Shown piece by piece: positions 11,401 to 19,193 of a stretch of 64,000 nucleotides of DNA. The position numbers and the translations under genes were made by a program. Origin of the DNA: Candidatus Thiodiazotropha sp. 'RUGA' (GTDB lineage: Bacteria; Pseudomonadota; Gammaproteobacteria; Chromatiales; Chromatiaceae); the NCBI GenBank assembly GCA_016842065.1, contig JAEPDS010000001.1, positions 62,001 to 126,000 of the forward strand, written 5' to 3'. The first letter of the stretch is position 1. Every line of letters begins with the position of its first letter. The notes beneath the pieces are model-generated. The model did not search any database. It was not told where the DNA came from and was given only the letters and a program-made list of their open reading frames with translations.

Positions 11401-13639
11401 TCCATTCGTTCTGGTCTTCGCATAACTCCTGAAGACCTTCGTAGTCGATGCTCAGCAATCCAAGCTGTTCAAGGTTTGGGTTGTTGTAGCGCCAACCGCG
11501 ACGCAAATCAAAATAGAGCCGATATCCAAGCACACTACGCATGGTTTCTTCAGCACGACGCCTGCCCGGCCCCTTGGTGTCAGGATTCTCAAGGAAATCG
11601 ATTCCAGATTTATCAAACCCAAGCTTTCCATAGACTTGCTGCGCAATGACGCTATCCGTTAAATAACCATCGTTTGCACCTTGCACAGCTGCTAACAATG
11701 CGCCACGTAGTAGAAGTATTTGTATGAAATCATTGAAATGACCTGCCTGAAGGGAAGCATCCTGCCGATTATCTGAAAAACCGAGCAGTTTCTTAGCATC
11801 TTGCTCTAGCTCAGTATCCCTTTCGAGCATGTAGCGCAATGCTGATATTGTAATTACCGTTGTAGCCGAAGAACGTCCCTCACCACTGAGCCCCGTGACA
11901 CGGTTTGCGTCTCGCCCCCTGGCCGCATAGGAGGCACCGCAAGACAAACAGAACCGAAAGCTACCGGGAATAAACCATCCATGCACCCCATCGTGGCTAC
12001 AGCGGCCACTCGGCTCGACATATGTACGCTGAGGTCGATATTTCTTAAAATTGCTCTTTATCTTGTAATCATCATTTTTAACTTCAATCCAGTTTTCAGG
12101 GTATTTATCCGGGTCAGCGTCATCCCATTGCTGACTAATATCGAACATAAAGAATCCGTAGTCGGTGTCTTCATCATCATGGTTACGTTCGTCGATATCA
12201 CGTGGACTAATCCAGGTCTCTCCATGCTCGCTGACATTCCAGACAGGGTAATATTCCTGACCACAATGCCGGCAAAAATGTACACCAAAGAATTTTTTGT
12301 CTCGGTCGCCGGGGAGATATTGTTGACCACTCAAGTCAAACCGGCGCTTATTCTCGGGTTCCAGCGTTGCATATAGGGTATTTGCGCCGGATATAAACTG
12401 ATGGAGACGGAATGCAAAGAGCGGTTTATTCTTGTTATCCCTGCATTGGTATGCTCCTAGCAGAAAGTCTCTCAAATACTCCTCACAACGTTTTTCGTCG
12501 AGACCGGAATCACGCGCGAACTCTCTCGCTGCATTCTCAATAGTCCTGGGACGTGCTCTAACCCACCTACCCTCTTCCTTCGTCAGACCCAGAGTCAGCT
12601 CTATCCATCCAGATACTGGGTGTTCTCTCAGCGCTTTAAAATTGGAATTAGGCGGAGGACCTAATTTGATTGCCTTTGCCAGATCGGCACCGACCGCCTT
12701 TTCCGAATGGGGTGTCTGTCGTTGTAGGGTCTCAGTAATGATGTTTTCAGGTTTAACGTGGGTGCCAAACAGTTTACTGGCAACTTCGGCCACTGCTTCG
12801 TTACGCGCTTGTAATGTTCCCTCGCTGGCCATGGTCGCCGATGTTCCAACACATAGAACATTCGGATTCAATCGTTCTCTCACACGCCGCACCAGCATCG
12901 CAACATCGGCGCCTTGACGACCTCGATAGGTATGGAGCTCATCCAAAACCAGATATTTCAGTCCCTTGGCTGCCTGCATGACCGTGCGATCAAGATCATC
13001 CTGTCGCGTCATCAGGAGTTCTAACATCATATAGTTGGTCAATATGATGTCTGGTGGCATTGCGGCCATCATTTGCCGCTCTTCTTGAGTCTCCTGACCT
13101 GTATAGCGGCCATAAGTAACCGGTTTCGATTCGCCATAATGCCCAAGGAATTTATCTAATTCTTCTAACTGGCTGTTAACAAGCGCATTCATCGGATAGA
13201 TGATGATGGCTTTTATTGCAGCAGACTGGCTACCTTGGGTCTTCAGGATATGATCGACTATTGGAAGAATGTAACTTAGTGATTTACCAGAACCGGTACC
13301 GGTTGTGAGAACGTAACTCTCGTCCCGCTGTGCAATATCTATAGCATCTTCCTGGTGTCTGTGGAGCTGTGCAGAGAAACCAGGAGCACTACCCTCACGT
13401 CCAAACCTGAAGATATCCTGACAGGTAGGGTGCAGTTTTCCAGAACTAACTAACTGCTCGATGTTCTGGCCTGACACATAGGCCGGATTTAATTGAACCA
13501 AAGGTGCTGGCCAGTAATGCCCTGAGTCATACCGACTCGTGACGAACTCAAGAATGTCACTGGCCTTGATCTTGGTAAAACTAGTAGTGAACGATCTATA
13601 GTCTGTAACAATCTTATCGCGGTACTTGAAGACGTCCAT
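8405..13639 (-). CDS. Giant DEAD/DEAH helicase with DUF1998 region and nuclease-like C-terminus
   Basis: A 1744-residue protein. The helicase core has Walker A (TGTGSGKS, about 113-120), a DELH box at 233-236, SATMAS, and motif VI (QRSGRAGRSG, about 1011-1020). A CPACG...CVSCG zinc-ribbon-like pair lies near 1316-1340. The segment EAAEGGAGVL (about 1530) with CYRCLLSYYNQ (about 1578) is typical of the YprA/MrfA-type DUF1998 region also found in Druantia DruE and DISARM DrmB. The last 100 residues contain RPDYLY, then VVYVDGPHH, then a late VIRFP, a pattern seen in Vsr/DUF559 PD-(D/E)xK nuclease folds. It is first of the large genes, two bases after the repressor stop. The nuclease reading is inference from pattern only. 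A fused DrmA-DrmB or a DruE-like protein are the two closest descriptions. Confidence 0.83.
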   Translation of the reverse strand: MDVFKYRDKIVTDYRSFTTSFTKIKASDILEFVTSRYDSGHYWPAPLVQLNPAYVSGQNIEQLVSSGKLHPTCQDIFRFGREGSAPGFSAQLHRHQEDAIDIAQRDESYVLTTGTGSGKSLSYILPIVDHILKTQGSQSAAIKAIIIYPMNALVNSQLEELDKFLGHYGESKPVTYGRYTGQETQEERQMMAAMPPDIILTNYMMLELLMTRQDDLDRTVMQAAKGLKYLVLDELHTYRGRQGADVAMLVRRVRERLNPNVLCVGTSATMASEGTLQARNEAVAEVASKLFGTHVKPENIITETLQRQTPHSEKAVGADLAKAIKLGPPPNSNFKALREHPVSGWIELTLGLTKEEGRWVRARPRTIENAAREFARDSGLDEKRCEEYLRDFLLGAYQCRDNKNKPLFAFRLHQFISGANTLYATLEPENKRRFDLSGQQYLPGDRDKKFFGVHFCRHCGQEYYPVWNVSEHGETWISPRDIDERNHDDEDTDYGFFMFDISQQWDDADPDKYPENWIEVKNDDYKIKSNFKKYRPQRTYVEPSGRCSHDGVHGWFIPGSFRFCLSCGASYAARGRDANRVTGLSGEGRSSATTVITISALRYMLERDTELEQDAKKLLGFSDNRQDASLQAGHFNDFIQILLLRGALLAAVQGANDGYLTDSVIAQQVYGKLGFDKSGIDFLENPDTKGPGRRRAEETMRSVLGYRLYFDLRRGWRYNNPNLEQLGLLSIDYEGLQELCEDQNEWNGLPFPALASTSAESRERALRLVLDTMRRSLCIKSRYLDPIHQEQLRNQSFQYLKEPWGFTEEEQLQEACILLPGSKPQQARNQYNLISGSSRSLLGQALKRASTWGNDYAVLGGIKENNYGELITSLLQVLVRYGLAEEISIDGKLNGYQLIGEFLQWRPATLVELGQEAGPTMPYFSDNAYFRATYETVAKLLAENQRTLFELEAREHTAQVDPKQREEREARFREASLRTLFCSPTMELGVDIASLNSVYMRNVPPTPANYAQRSGRAGRSGQPALVITYCAAMSPHDQYFFQEPVRMVYGQVSPPTLDLANEDLIASHLHAVWLNETRKELPKTVNGMLDMENPETMPILTDFATQMDDVKIRERTAVRGLQLLRMLDADLETARGVWLSSDQPLEDAIVSWLERRVRGAFEQFNRSLHRWRDLYSATHKQLEAAHAIISNPAASERDRKVANKRYGEAKTQLDLLLNAGSEFNTDFSTYRYLASQGFLPGYNFPRLPLLAYMPARRGKIGRDSFLARPRFLAISEFGPLSLIYHEGSQYRVKKVILGVRGELALDQSDLTTEEARLCPACGYGHFHAQLEHELCVSCGAEIEGGTRIDNLYRVENVSTQRVYRITSDEEERTRQGYEMQTTVQFAEADGELRVVTAEVRSGDELLFTLQYAPAATVWRINLGWRRRKEKSIYGFNIDAGTGFWSKDVQAPIEQNEAAEKEERHIQRIAPYVEDRRNVLILRPAEHLDENVITTLQVALKRGIEEEFQIEEAELMAEPLPHRDKRNGILFYEAAEGGAGVLTRLVTGKDSIARVADQALRICHYETIDAWQTVQDTQGDCEAGCYRCLLSYYNQPDHELIDRRNPEVLEILRELTHATIISSTGGRTHTAQTEQLQRLSGSSLEKAWLCYVEKNGHRLPDEAQLTLEQFETRPDYLYRQHQAVVYVDGPHHEQATQHSLDEALTRKLEDAGLLVIRFPKEQSRWPAIFARYPEVFGTGNGGSAR

Positions 13640-13641
13640 TA

Positions 13642-13860
13642 CTATTTCTCCCTGGTATCATCTGAGACGTACTCAAGCAACTCGCCAACTTCACATCGGA
13701 ACAATCCACAGAGCCGGTCAATCACATCAAGCTCCACACGGTTCGCGGTTTCTTTGTATAAGAGCGTGACGGTATTTCGGTTCAAACCAGTTTCTCGAGC
13801 AACATCCGCGATTTTCATCTTGTGCTCCCCCATCAATCGAGAGAGATGGCATTTGATCAT
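13642..13860 (-). CDS. XRE/Cro-CI type DNA-binding regulator
   Basis: A small protein of about 72 residues that is almost entirely one helix-turn-helix domain. The recognition region is KIADVARETGLNRNTVTLLYKE, followed by the usual helix IDRLCGLFRCEVGELLEY. I chose the ATG at 13860 because GGGCGGGGG lies just upstream. An in-frame ATG at 13884 adds eight residues but has no ribosome-binding sequence. The stop (13642-13644) is two bases before the giant helicase start, so this is the first gene of the defence operon. Its likely role is to repress the operon until infection or transfer, as single-domain XRE proteins do in other restriction and defence loci. It might instead activate. Operators would be in 13861-14146. 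Confidence 0.8.
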   Translation of the reverse strand: MIKCHLSRLMGEHKMKIADVARETGLNRNTVTLLYKETANRVELDVIDRLCGLFRCEVGELLEYVSDDTREK

Positions 13861-14146
13861 GTGCTGCCCCCGCCCACCTGACATTTATGCACACAGAATA
13901 GCAAACTGTTTCCTTGGGATTTAATTATCCCTACATCACTTACCGTATAGCATCTTACAATAGAATATGCCATTTAAAATAGCATTATCTCATTGAAAAT
14001 CAAATATTATTCTCGCACACCACATTAAGAATCTGCGGCCACTCTGGTCGGGCTTTTGGATCTGTACTTCTAAGCCATTCGAACCGAATGATCGTTCGAC
14101 CATACAAGATGAGTACTATCTGGGTGCATGTGCCACCAACAATTGA
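13861..14146. promoter_or_regulatory. Divergent intergenic region between defence operon and 248-residue gene
   Basis: An AT-rich stretch with no gene. It must hold the promoters of the defence operon (leftward) and of the gene at 14147 (rightward). The word ATAGCAT recurs at about 13947 and 13979 (spacing about 32), and CCATTCGAAC/GTTCGACCAT form a loose inverted pair near 14072-14105. These could be repressor sites. I cannot assign -10 and -35 boxes with confidence. Confidence 0.35.
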
Positions 14147-14893
14147 GTGGACACCAGTTATATTAGCGCTAAACTTTACCAGCGTATGCCCAAACGCACC
14201 CAGCCCCTAATCGATCATCACGGAGACAAATGGCGCCCAACGGTCAGCAATGCGATAGATCGGCGATTAACCCGTCATCGTGATGATATTGCTGAAGCGC
14301 TTGAACTCACTGAAGACACAGAAATAGATGCTGTCATATACAGTCTTTCATCTGAACTAAGGCGCTCTTGGAGTCTGCTACGGGATGTGAACAAGGCAGG
14401 CTCTGAACCGCAGGTCTATCACACCCTGAAGTATCTGTTGGCCAAGAGAGGACAGCTTGACCATACAGTGTGGGAAATCGATCCTGCCACTCGGGCTTTG
14501 ATTGAGGATCATCACCCTGATGGGCCGTGTGCCTTGGAGTCAAGACCCACCAGTTCAAAACGACTGCGGCAGGCGGCTGAGGCTGCTTTTAAATCCCTCG
14601 AAAAGCCCAAGCGTGGCCGACCCAAGGACACGATCAACTATGCCCAGCATGCGCTGTCGAAGGGATTGGCTGAGGTCTACAAGAACGCCACAGGCAAGAC
14701 GCCGGGGCGCTCTGTCGTGGTGGAAACACATGAAGGCACCGATGCTGACGGGCATTATCAATATGCAACCGAATATAAAGAGCAGGGCCCCTTTCATGCC
14801 TTTGTTTCGCTCGTAATCAGCCTGATCCCGGGTCAGTTACAACCACCAGTAGAAGAAATCACTCGGCTTGGGGTTGAACTCTCTGAAGAGTAA
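14147..14893 (+). CDS. Unrecognised island protein, 248 residues
   Basis: I do not recognise the family. The protein is hydrophilic, with no membrane segment or signal peptide. It has a predicted helical N-terminal half (for example RHRDDIAEALEL and LSSELRRSWSLLRDV), a basic linker with PKRGRPKD near residue 160 that looks like an AT-hook, and a C-terminal half ending in a proline-containing hydrophobic stretch. The annotated start is a GTG at 14147; an ATG at 14186 is equally possible and neither has a clear ribosome-binding site. It is transcribed away from the defence operon and converges with the toxin-antitoxin pair. The AT-hook-like segment suggests contact with DNA, and the position suggests an island maintenance or cargo gene. 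Both ideas are inference. Confidence 0.6.
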   Translation: MDTSYISAKLYQRMPKRTQPLIDHHGDKWRPTVSNAIDRRLTRHRDDIAEALELTEDTEIDAVIYSLSSELRRSWSLLRDVNKAGSEPQVYHTLKYLLAKRGQLDHTVWEIDPATRALIEDHHPDGPCALESRPTSSKRLRQAAEAAFKSLEKPKRGRPKDTINYAQHALSKGLAEVYKNATGKTPGRSVVVETHEGTDADGHYQYATEYKEQGPFHAFVSLVISLIPGQLQPPVEEITRLGVELSEE

Positions 14894-14924
14894 TTCATTG
14901 AGTACAATTACGACTGTTCACAGA

Positions 14925-15221
14925 TTATAGTTTTCTGTCGTGCCTGCCATGGCGCACATGAAGGACCTCGACGACTTCGTTCCGGATGAGATAGAGGACT
15001 CGATAATTGCCGATGACCAGATGCCGGATACCCAGGCGTATATCCACATCTTCCGGTGCAATGGGGCATCGCTCTGCCAAGATATCGAGTTTTTCAATGG
15101 CTGAGATCATATCCAGATACCAGCTCACGGCATTCTGGGGTGACTCTTCGGCTATTTGCAGATAGCGGCTTTCAAGATCGTTTTCAGCGGTCGGTTTGAT
15201 CTCTACTCGGTATTGTTTCAA
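14925..15221 (-). CDS. ParE/RelE-superfamily toxin
   Basis: A 98-residue basic protein with the ParE/RelE fold signature: an N-terminal strand (YRVEIKPTAENDLESRYLQIA), a middle helix region, then IRLGIRHLVIGNYRVLYLIRNEVVEVLHVRHGRHD, where the conserved R...YRVLY...V.VLHV.HGR pattern marks the C-terminal sheet. Its start overlaps the antitoxin stop as ATGA (15218-15221). Family members poison DNA gyrase or cleave ribosome-bound mRNA. The pattern here is closer to ParE, but the target cannot be settled from sequence. Inside an integrated island such a pair usually stabilises the element against loss. Confidence 0.85.
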   Translation of the reverse strand: MKQYRVEIKPTAENDLESRYLQIAEESPQNAVSWYLDMISAIEKLDILAERCPIAPEDVDIRLGIRHLVIGNYRVLYLIRNEVVEVLHVRHGRHDRKL

Positions 15222-15496
15222 CGCTTAATTCCATGCTTTGCCTCGAACTCTGCAGCGAACTCGCTGAGAGGTCTCCCTTCTTCGGACAGTGCCTGTCGAA
15301 TATTGATAATGCTTTCTGCATAGTCAGCCAGCTCTGCCATTTTTTCATAGGTTTCCGCGTCCTGGACAACTACAGCGGCCTTGCCGTTTACGGTCAGGAT
15401 CTCTGGGCGTTTGGTCCTGGCCAGACGCTTGATGTGTTCGGCAGGCTTTCGGCTGAAGTCCGTCACGGTATGGATATCTGTGCTTTTGAACGTCAC
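15218..15496 (-). CDS. Phd/YefM-family antitoxin
   Basis: A 92-residue protein with a Phd/YefM DNA-binding N-terminus (TVTDFSRKPAEHIKRL...RPEILTVNGKAAVVVQDAETYEKM), the classic layout in which strand LTVNGKAAVVVQ precedes a helix. The acidic helical C-terminus (SEEGRPLSEFAAEFEAKHGIKR) is where this family wraps its toxin. It is first in a two-gene operon with the ParE-like toxin and overlaps it by four bases. It is expected to neutralise the toxin and to repress the shared promoter, which should lie in about 15500-15560. Confidence 0.88.
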   Translation of the reverse strand: MTFKSTDIHTVTDFSRKPAEHIKRLARTKRPEILTVNGKAAVVVQDAETYEKMAELADYAESIINIRQALSEEGRPLSEFAAEFEAKHGIKR

Positions 15497-15690
15497 ATCC
15501 CCTCCAAACAGCTTTAAAACAGATTATTCTCTGTTTACACCTTTCCAGGCTTTTAATCAAGAACCGTTACAGCCGCCAGCGGATGAGATCTCCCTGCTTT
15601 TGGGCCTGGGGGTATTTATTCCCCATGCTGAACATCTGCCGGAAATGACTAGTGTTCCCCACAACATTTTTTTATGCGCGGGAACCTTCA

Positions 15691-15885
15691 ATGAACCAAA
15701 AATACATTCCTTACGGTAACGGAAAGCCCCTGTTCAGCCAGAAGACACTGGCAAAGCATTGGGGTGTTTCCGTCAGAACCATCAACCGACTGATCAAGTC
15801 TGGCAAGTTGTCCGCCTATCGCGTTGGCACCCAGTGGCGTATCGATCACGAGGATGCCGAAGCCTACCGAAAGAGGCAGGGTTAG
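15691..15885 (+). CDS. MerR/excisionase-type helix-turn-helix protein
   Basis: A 64-residue protein that is one winged helix-turn-helix of the excisionase (HTH_17) type: LFSQKTLAKHWGVSVRTINRLIKSGKLSAYRVGTQWRIDHEDAEAYRKRQG. The motif with a GKL..YRVG..WRI wing is standard for phage and island Xis proteins. An upstream in-frame ATG at 15652 exists, but the 15691 ATG starts the conserved domain. The gene lies just ahead of the recombinase array and reads the same way. I infer that it sets the direction of recombination (excision factor) or regulates the array. Confidence 0.75.
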   Translation: MNQKYIPYGNGKPLFSQKTLAKHWGVSVRTINRLIKSGKLSAYRVGTQWRIDHEDAEAYRKRQG

Positions 15886-15939
15886 TCATGGGTAAAGCTG
15901 TCAACTCCTGTCCAGTAAATTCAGTTACTTATACCACTC

Positions 15940-15994
15940 TCGGGAATACTATCTCATTGAAATGATTCCATTTTCTTTATGGTAGTCTTCCCGA
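15940..15994. repeat. Imperfect inverted repeat upstream of the recombinase array
   Basis: Arms TCGGGAATACTATC (15940-15953) and GGTAGTCTTCCCGA (15981-15994) are imperfect reverse complements around a 27-base AT-rich spacer. The location is the gap between the small excisionase-like gene and the first recombinase gene. It could be a recombinase or Xis binding site, a regulatory operator, or a hairpin in the leader. Nothing in the sequence decides between these. Confidence 0.4.
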
Positions 15995-16072
15995 AAAGGG
16001 GCCCCTGTCCACGGCTGTCATCCCGTGTCCACAGGTGGCTTTTGTTTTGATTTCCCGAACCGAGGAGATGTG

Positions 16073-17752
16073 ATGACCAGTAACACGAAAGACAACGAAA
16101 CTACCCAACTGCGGACCCTGCAGGATGCCCTGCTAGTCCTGGATGATGTCACCTCGCTGACTCCCACCCAGAAACGGGACGGGGCCTCTGCGATCCGAGC
16201 CATTGGCCGGATTCTGAATCACCCCCTCGACAGTATACCGGCGGACCTGACCCTGTTGCGCTATAGGCTGGCTGAAAACCACTACGTCAAGGCGGGCCTC
16301 TCACGGAAACGCTGGCAGAACATCCGCGCCAGTCTGGTATCGACACTGCGGATGCTCAGGAACAAGGGGTATCGCGTAAACTACTATCTCCCCCTGAGCC
16401 CCGCCTGGAAGCAGTGTTGTGACTGCCTGGAGACCAAACGCCTGCGCAACGGGCTCTCCAGCTTCACCCACTATTGCAATGACCATGACATCAATCCCAT
16501 TGATGTGAATGATGAGACTGTCGGCGACTTCATCCGCTATCTGAAAACCCATACCCTGCGTTCCAAGCCGCGTCGGGTTCACAGGGATACCTGTCGCCTG
16601 TGGAACATGGCGGCTGAGCGCTATGCGGCATGGCCTGACCAGCGTCTGACGGTACCCAGCTACAAGCAACCTAAGAAAACGCTGGATTGGGCCTCTTTTC
16701 CGGTGTCGTTTCGCGATGAGGTTGAGCGTCATCTCGATTGGCTGGGGGGAAAAGACCTCCTGGCCGATCATCAACCTCCCAGTATCTGCAAACCCAACAC
16801 CTTGGGTCTCAGGAAAAAGCAGATCCATCTGATGGCCTCTGCCGCCGTTCAGGGTGGAGTTGATATTGAACAGATCACCTCACTCGAGGCTTTGGTTGAG
16901 CAGGATGTGGTGAAGGCCGCTGTGGGCTGGTATTTTGAGAAGAACCAGCGTCAGACCACGGTCTATCAGAGAGATCTCGTAGTTGCCATATACTCGATAG
17001 CCAGGCACTGGGTGCGTGTCGGAGATGATCATCTCGTGTGGTTCAAGGAGCTCATCTCCCGCCTGAATCCCAAACAGGGGGGTTTGACAGACAAGAACCG
17101 GGCCGCGCTCAGGCAGTTTGATGAACCAGCCCAGGTCAGGCGGTTGCTGCAGCTTCCGGAACAGCTGGTCATCAAGGCCGACAAACTGTCATCACCCAAG
17201 CGGCGGGCGGTGGCGGTTCAGATCGCGTTGGCCATCGAGCTCCTGTTGATGGCTCCCATGCGGATCAACAACCTTGTCTCCCTGGAACTGGGTAAGCAGG
17301 TCATCCTGCCTCACAAGAAAGGTGGTCCTGCCACGATCACTTTGTGCGAGCACGAGGTGAAGAACGAATTCGCCCAGGAGTACCCCTTACCCGAGGAGAC
17401 CAGTGCCTTACTGCACCGATATCTCTCTGAGCATCGCCCTCACCTGTTGCGCCAAGCTGATTCGCCCTGGTTGTTCCCCGGGGAGAAGGATGATCACAAA
17501 CAGACCCGGACCATGGCACAGCAGATCAGCCAGACCCTCTCACGGGAACTGGGGCTGACACTCACCCCCCATCAGTTCAGGCATCTCGCCGCCAAGCTCC
17601 AGCTCGATGCCCACCCGGGGTCCTATGAAACCGTCCGGCGTCTGCTGGGGCACAAGTCGCTCAAGACCACCACCCATTTCTATACCGGGCTGGAGAGCAG
17701 GCAGGCGGTGGCGCAATTTGATCAACTGCTCACCAGGATCCGCAATGGTTGA
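16073..17752 (+). CDS. Tyrosine recombinase A of the island array
   Basis: A 559-residue site-specific recombinase. The catalytic C-terminal domain shows the first Arg in PMRINNLVSL (about 396), the HQFRHLAAKLQ box (HxxR, about 500), and RRLLGHKSLKTTTHFYTG, where LLGH is followed by the nucleophile Tyr near 538. The N-terminal part is a long core-binding region, larger than in XerC/XerD. I chose the ATG at 16073 because GAGGAG lies just upstream; a start at 16025 would add 16 residues. Its stop overlaps the start of recombinase B, so A and B are translated together. Such paired recombinases usually act as a set in island movement. All key catalytic residues I looked for are present. Confidence 0.88.
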   Translation: MTSNTKDNETTQLRTLQDALLVLDDVTSLTPTQKRDGASAIRAIGRILNHPLDSIPADLTLLRYRLAENHYVKAGLSRKRWQNIRASLVSTLRMLRNKGYRVNYYLPLSPAWKQCCDCLETKRLRNGLSSFTHYCNDHDINPIDVNDETVGDFIRYLKTHTLRSKPRRVHRDTCRLWNMAAERYAAWPDQRLTVPSYKQPKKTLDWASFPVSFRDEVERHLDWLGGKDLLADHQPPSICKPNTLGLRKKQIHLMASAAVQGGVDIEQITSLEALVEQDVVKAAVGWYFEKNQRQTTVYQRDLVVAIYSIARHWVRVGDDHLVWFKELISRLNPKQGGLTDKNRAALRQFDEPAQVRRLLQLPEQLVIKADKLSSPKRRAVAVQIALAIELLLMAPMRINNLVSLELGKQVILPHKKGGPATITLCEHEVKNEFAQEYPLPEETSALLHRYLSEHRPHLLRQADSPWLFPGEKDDHKQTRTMAQQISQTLSRELGLTLTPHQFRHLAAKLQLDAHPGSYETVRRLLGHKSLKTTTHFYTGLESRQAVAQFDQLLTRIRNG

Positions 17753-18825
17753 GTTTTACGATGAATCAGAATAGCGCCTTACCCTTCAACCAATGGCCTG
17801 CAGCAGACCAGGCCTGTTGGCAGGCCGCCACTCAGGATGGCGGTCTGTTCGATGCCCGGGGTAAGGCAGCTCACTGGTCTTCGAGAACACGACGGGAAGT
17901 CAAATGGATCTATGGACGGTGGCTGAACTTTATCAAACAGAACAAGGCTGCCGCGTGGCAGCTTTCACCCGCCGAACGATTCACCCAACAGCTCATGGCG
18001 GCCTTCAGTCAGCGTTTGATTGGACAGATCTCACTGGGCAGTGTCAGCAGCTATCTCAATCACCTGGCACTGGCTTGTCGGGCCATGAGCCCTGGTGTGG
18101 ATCACCAATTCATTCTGAAGATTGCCGCACAGATCCATCGTCAGTCCGACGGTCCAGTGAGAGACAAGCGGGCCAAGCTGCATGACGTTCGTGTGTTGTT
18201 CCAGTTAGGCTGTGACTTGATGGATTCGGTCGAAGGGCTCGGTGGGTCAGCAACCCTGCCGGACTGGCTTCAATTCCGGGATGGATTGGTCATTGCGCTC
18301 TTGGCTACTCGTCCCTTGCGTCGGCGGACACTGAGCCTGATCCGGCTGGGTCAACATCTGCAGCACCACAATGGCACTTGGTATCTGCTCTTCACGGCAG
18401 AGGAGACCAAGCAGAGACGGCCCCTGGAGTTTGCTCTGCCATCCCTGCTCGAACCCTATCTGCAGACCTATCTGTCAGAGGTCAGACCCCGCTTGCTGGG
18501 TGATCACGATGATGACCACCTCTGGATCTCGGCAAGGGGCCGGGGCCTGAGTGACAGCCGACTCTATGAACGGGTCTGCCATCACACAGAAGCTGCTCTG
18601 GGTGTACGCATCAATCTCCATCTGTTCAGGGACTGCGCCGCGACCACATTGGCCAACGAGGATCCTGACCATGTGTTGGCCGTGGCACCCCTGTTGGGTC
18701 ATGCCGATCTGAAAACTGCGGACCGACACTATATCCATGCCCAGAGTCGCCAAGCCGCACGACGCTACCAGGAGACACTCTCCGGACTCAGGCAGAAATA
18801 CTCCTCTTATAGGGAGAAGAAGTGA
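17749..18825 (+). CDS. Tyrosine recombinase B of the island array
   Basis: A 358-residue recombinase. The catalytic domain has the Arg in LLATRPLRRRTLSL (about 187), HLFRDCAATTL (about 290), and PLLGHADLKTADRHYIHAQ with the nucleophile Tyr near 327. The start shown is TTG overlapping the stop of recombinase A; an ATG at 17761 four codons later is an alternative. The end overlaps the start of the next small gene as GTGA (18822-18825). The chain of four-base overlaps points to one mRNA. It is clearly different from A and C, so the array is not a recent duplication. Confidence 0.87.
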   Translation: MSFTMNQNSALPFNQWPAADQACWQAATQDGGLFDARGKAAHWSSRTRREVKWIYGRWLNFIKQNKAAAWQLSPAERFTQQLMAAFSQRLIGQISLGSVSSYLNHLALACRAMSPGVDHQFILKIAAQIHRQSDGPVRDKRAKLHDVRVLFQLGCDLMDSVEGLGGSATLPDWLQFRDGLVIALLATRPLRRRTLSLIRLGQHLQHHNGTWYLLFTAEETKQRRPLEFALPSLLEPYLQTYLSEVRPRLLGDHDDDHLWISARGRGLSDSRLYERVCHHTEAALGVRINLHLFRDCAATTLANEDPDHVLAVAPLLGHADLKTADRHYIHAQSRQAARRYQETLSGLRQKYSSYREKK

Positions 18826-19193
18826 GCAAGGCGGTATCCAAGCCTGTCTTGATCCCCCGGCTGTTGCGGCTGCGGGATGCGCCCCACTACCTGGGCATGG
18901 ATCGTAACCGCTTCAACAACGAGGTCAGACCCTACCTCACCGAGATTCCGATCGGGGAACAGGGCATTGCTTTTGATCGACTTGAAATCGATGGCTGGGT
19001 GGACGAATATATTCAACGCAACGGGCGTCCCGGTCGACCAACAGGAGACCAATTATGGGACGTAAAACAACCCCGGGGCTCAAAAAACGCGCCGGCATCT
19101 GGCACATCGACAAACGCATCTGCGGGCGGCGAGTTTGCCAGAGCACTGGCACGGATCAGCTCAAAGAGGCGGAACTCTACCTCGCACGACTGA
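18822..19193 (+). CDS. AlpA/excisionase-like small protein of the recombinase array
   Basis: A 123-residue protein that starts at GTG 18822. The N-terminal two-thirds look like a helix-turn-helix with a DNA-binding wing: LLRLRDAPHYLGMDRNRFNNEVRPYL followed by IAFDRLEIDGWVDEYIQRNGRPGRP. The tail ([31 protein letters not shown]) is low in structure and basic. Its last 139 bases overlap the start of recombinase C in another frame. A small protein of this type that overlaps an island integrase is a familiar pairing. I infer an excision or regulatory factor that works with recombinase C. Confidence 0.72.
   Translation: MSKAVSKPVLIPRLLRLRDAPHYLGMDRNRFNNEVRPYLTEIPIGEQGIAFDRLEIDGWVDEYIQRNGRPGRPTGDQLWDVKQPRGSKNAPASGTSTNASAGGEFARALARISSKRRNSTSHD

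Noticed and set aside
1-13860. Complete DISARM or Druantia locus
   Set aside because: There is no DrmC phospholipase-like gene and no separate DrmA/DrmB, and Druantia partner genes are absent. The match is only at the level of single parts.
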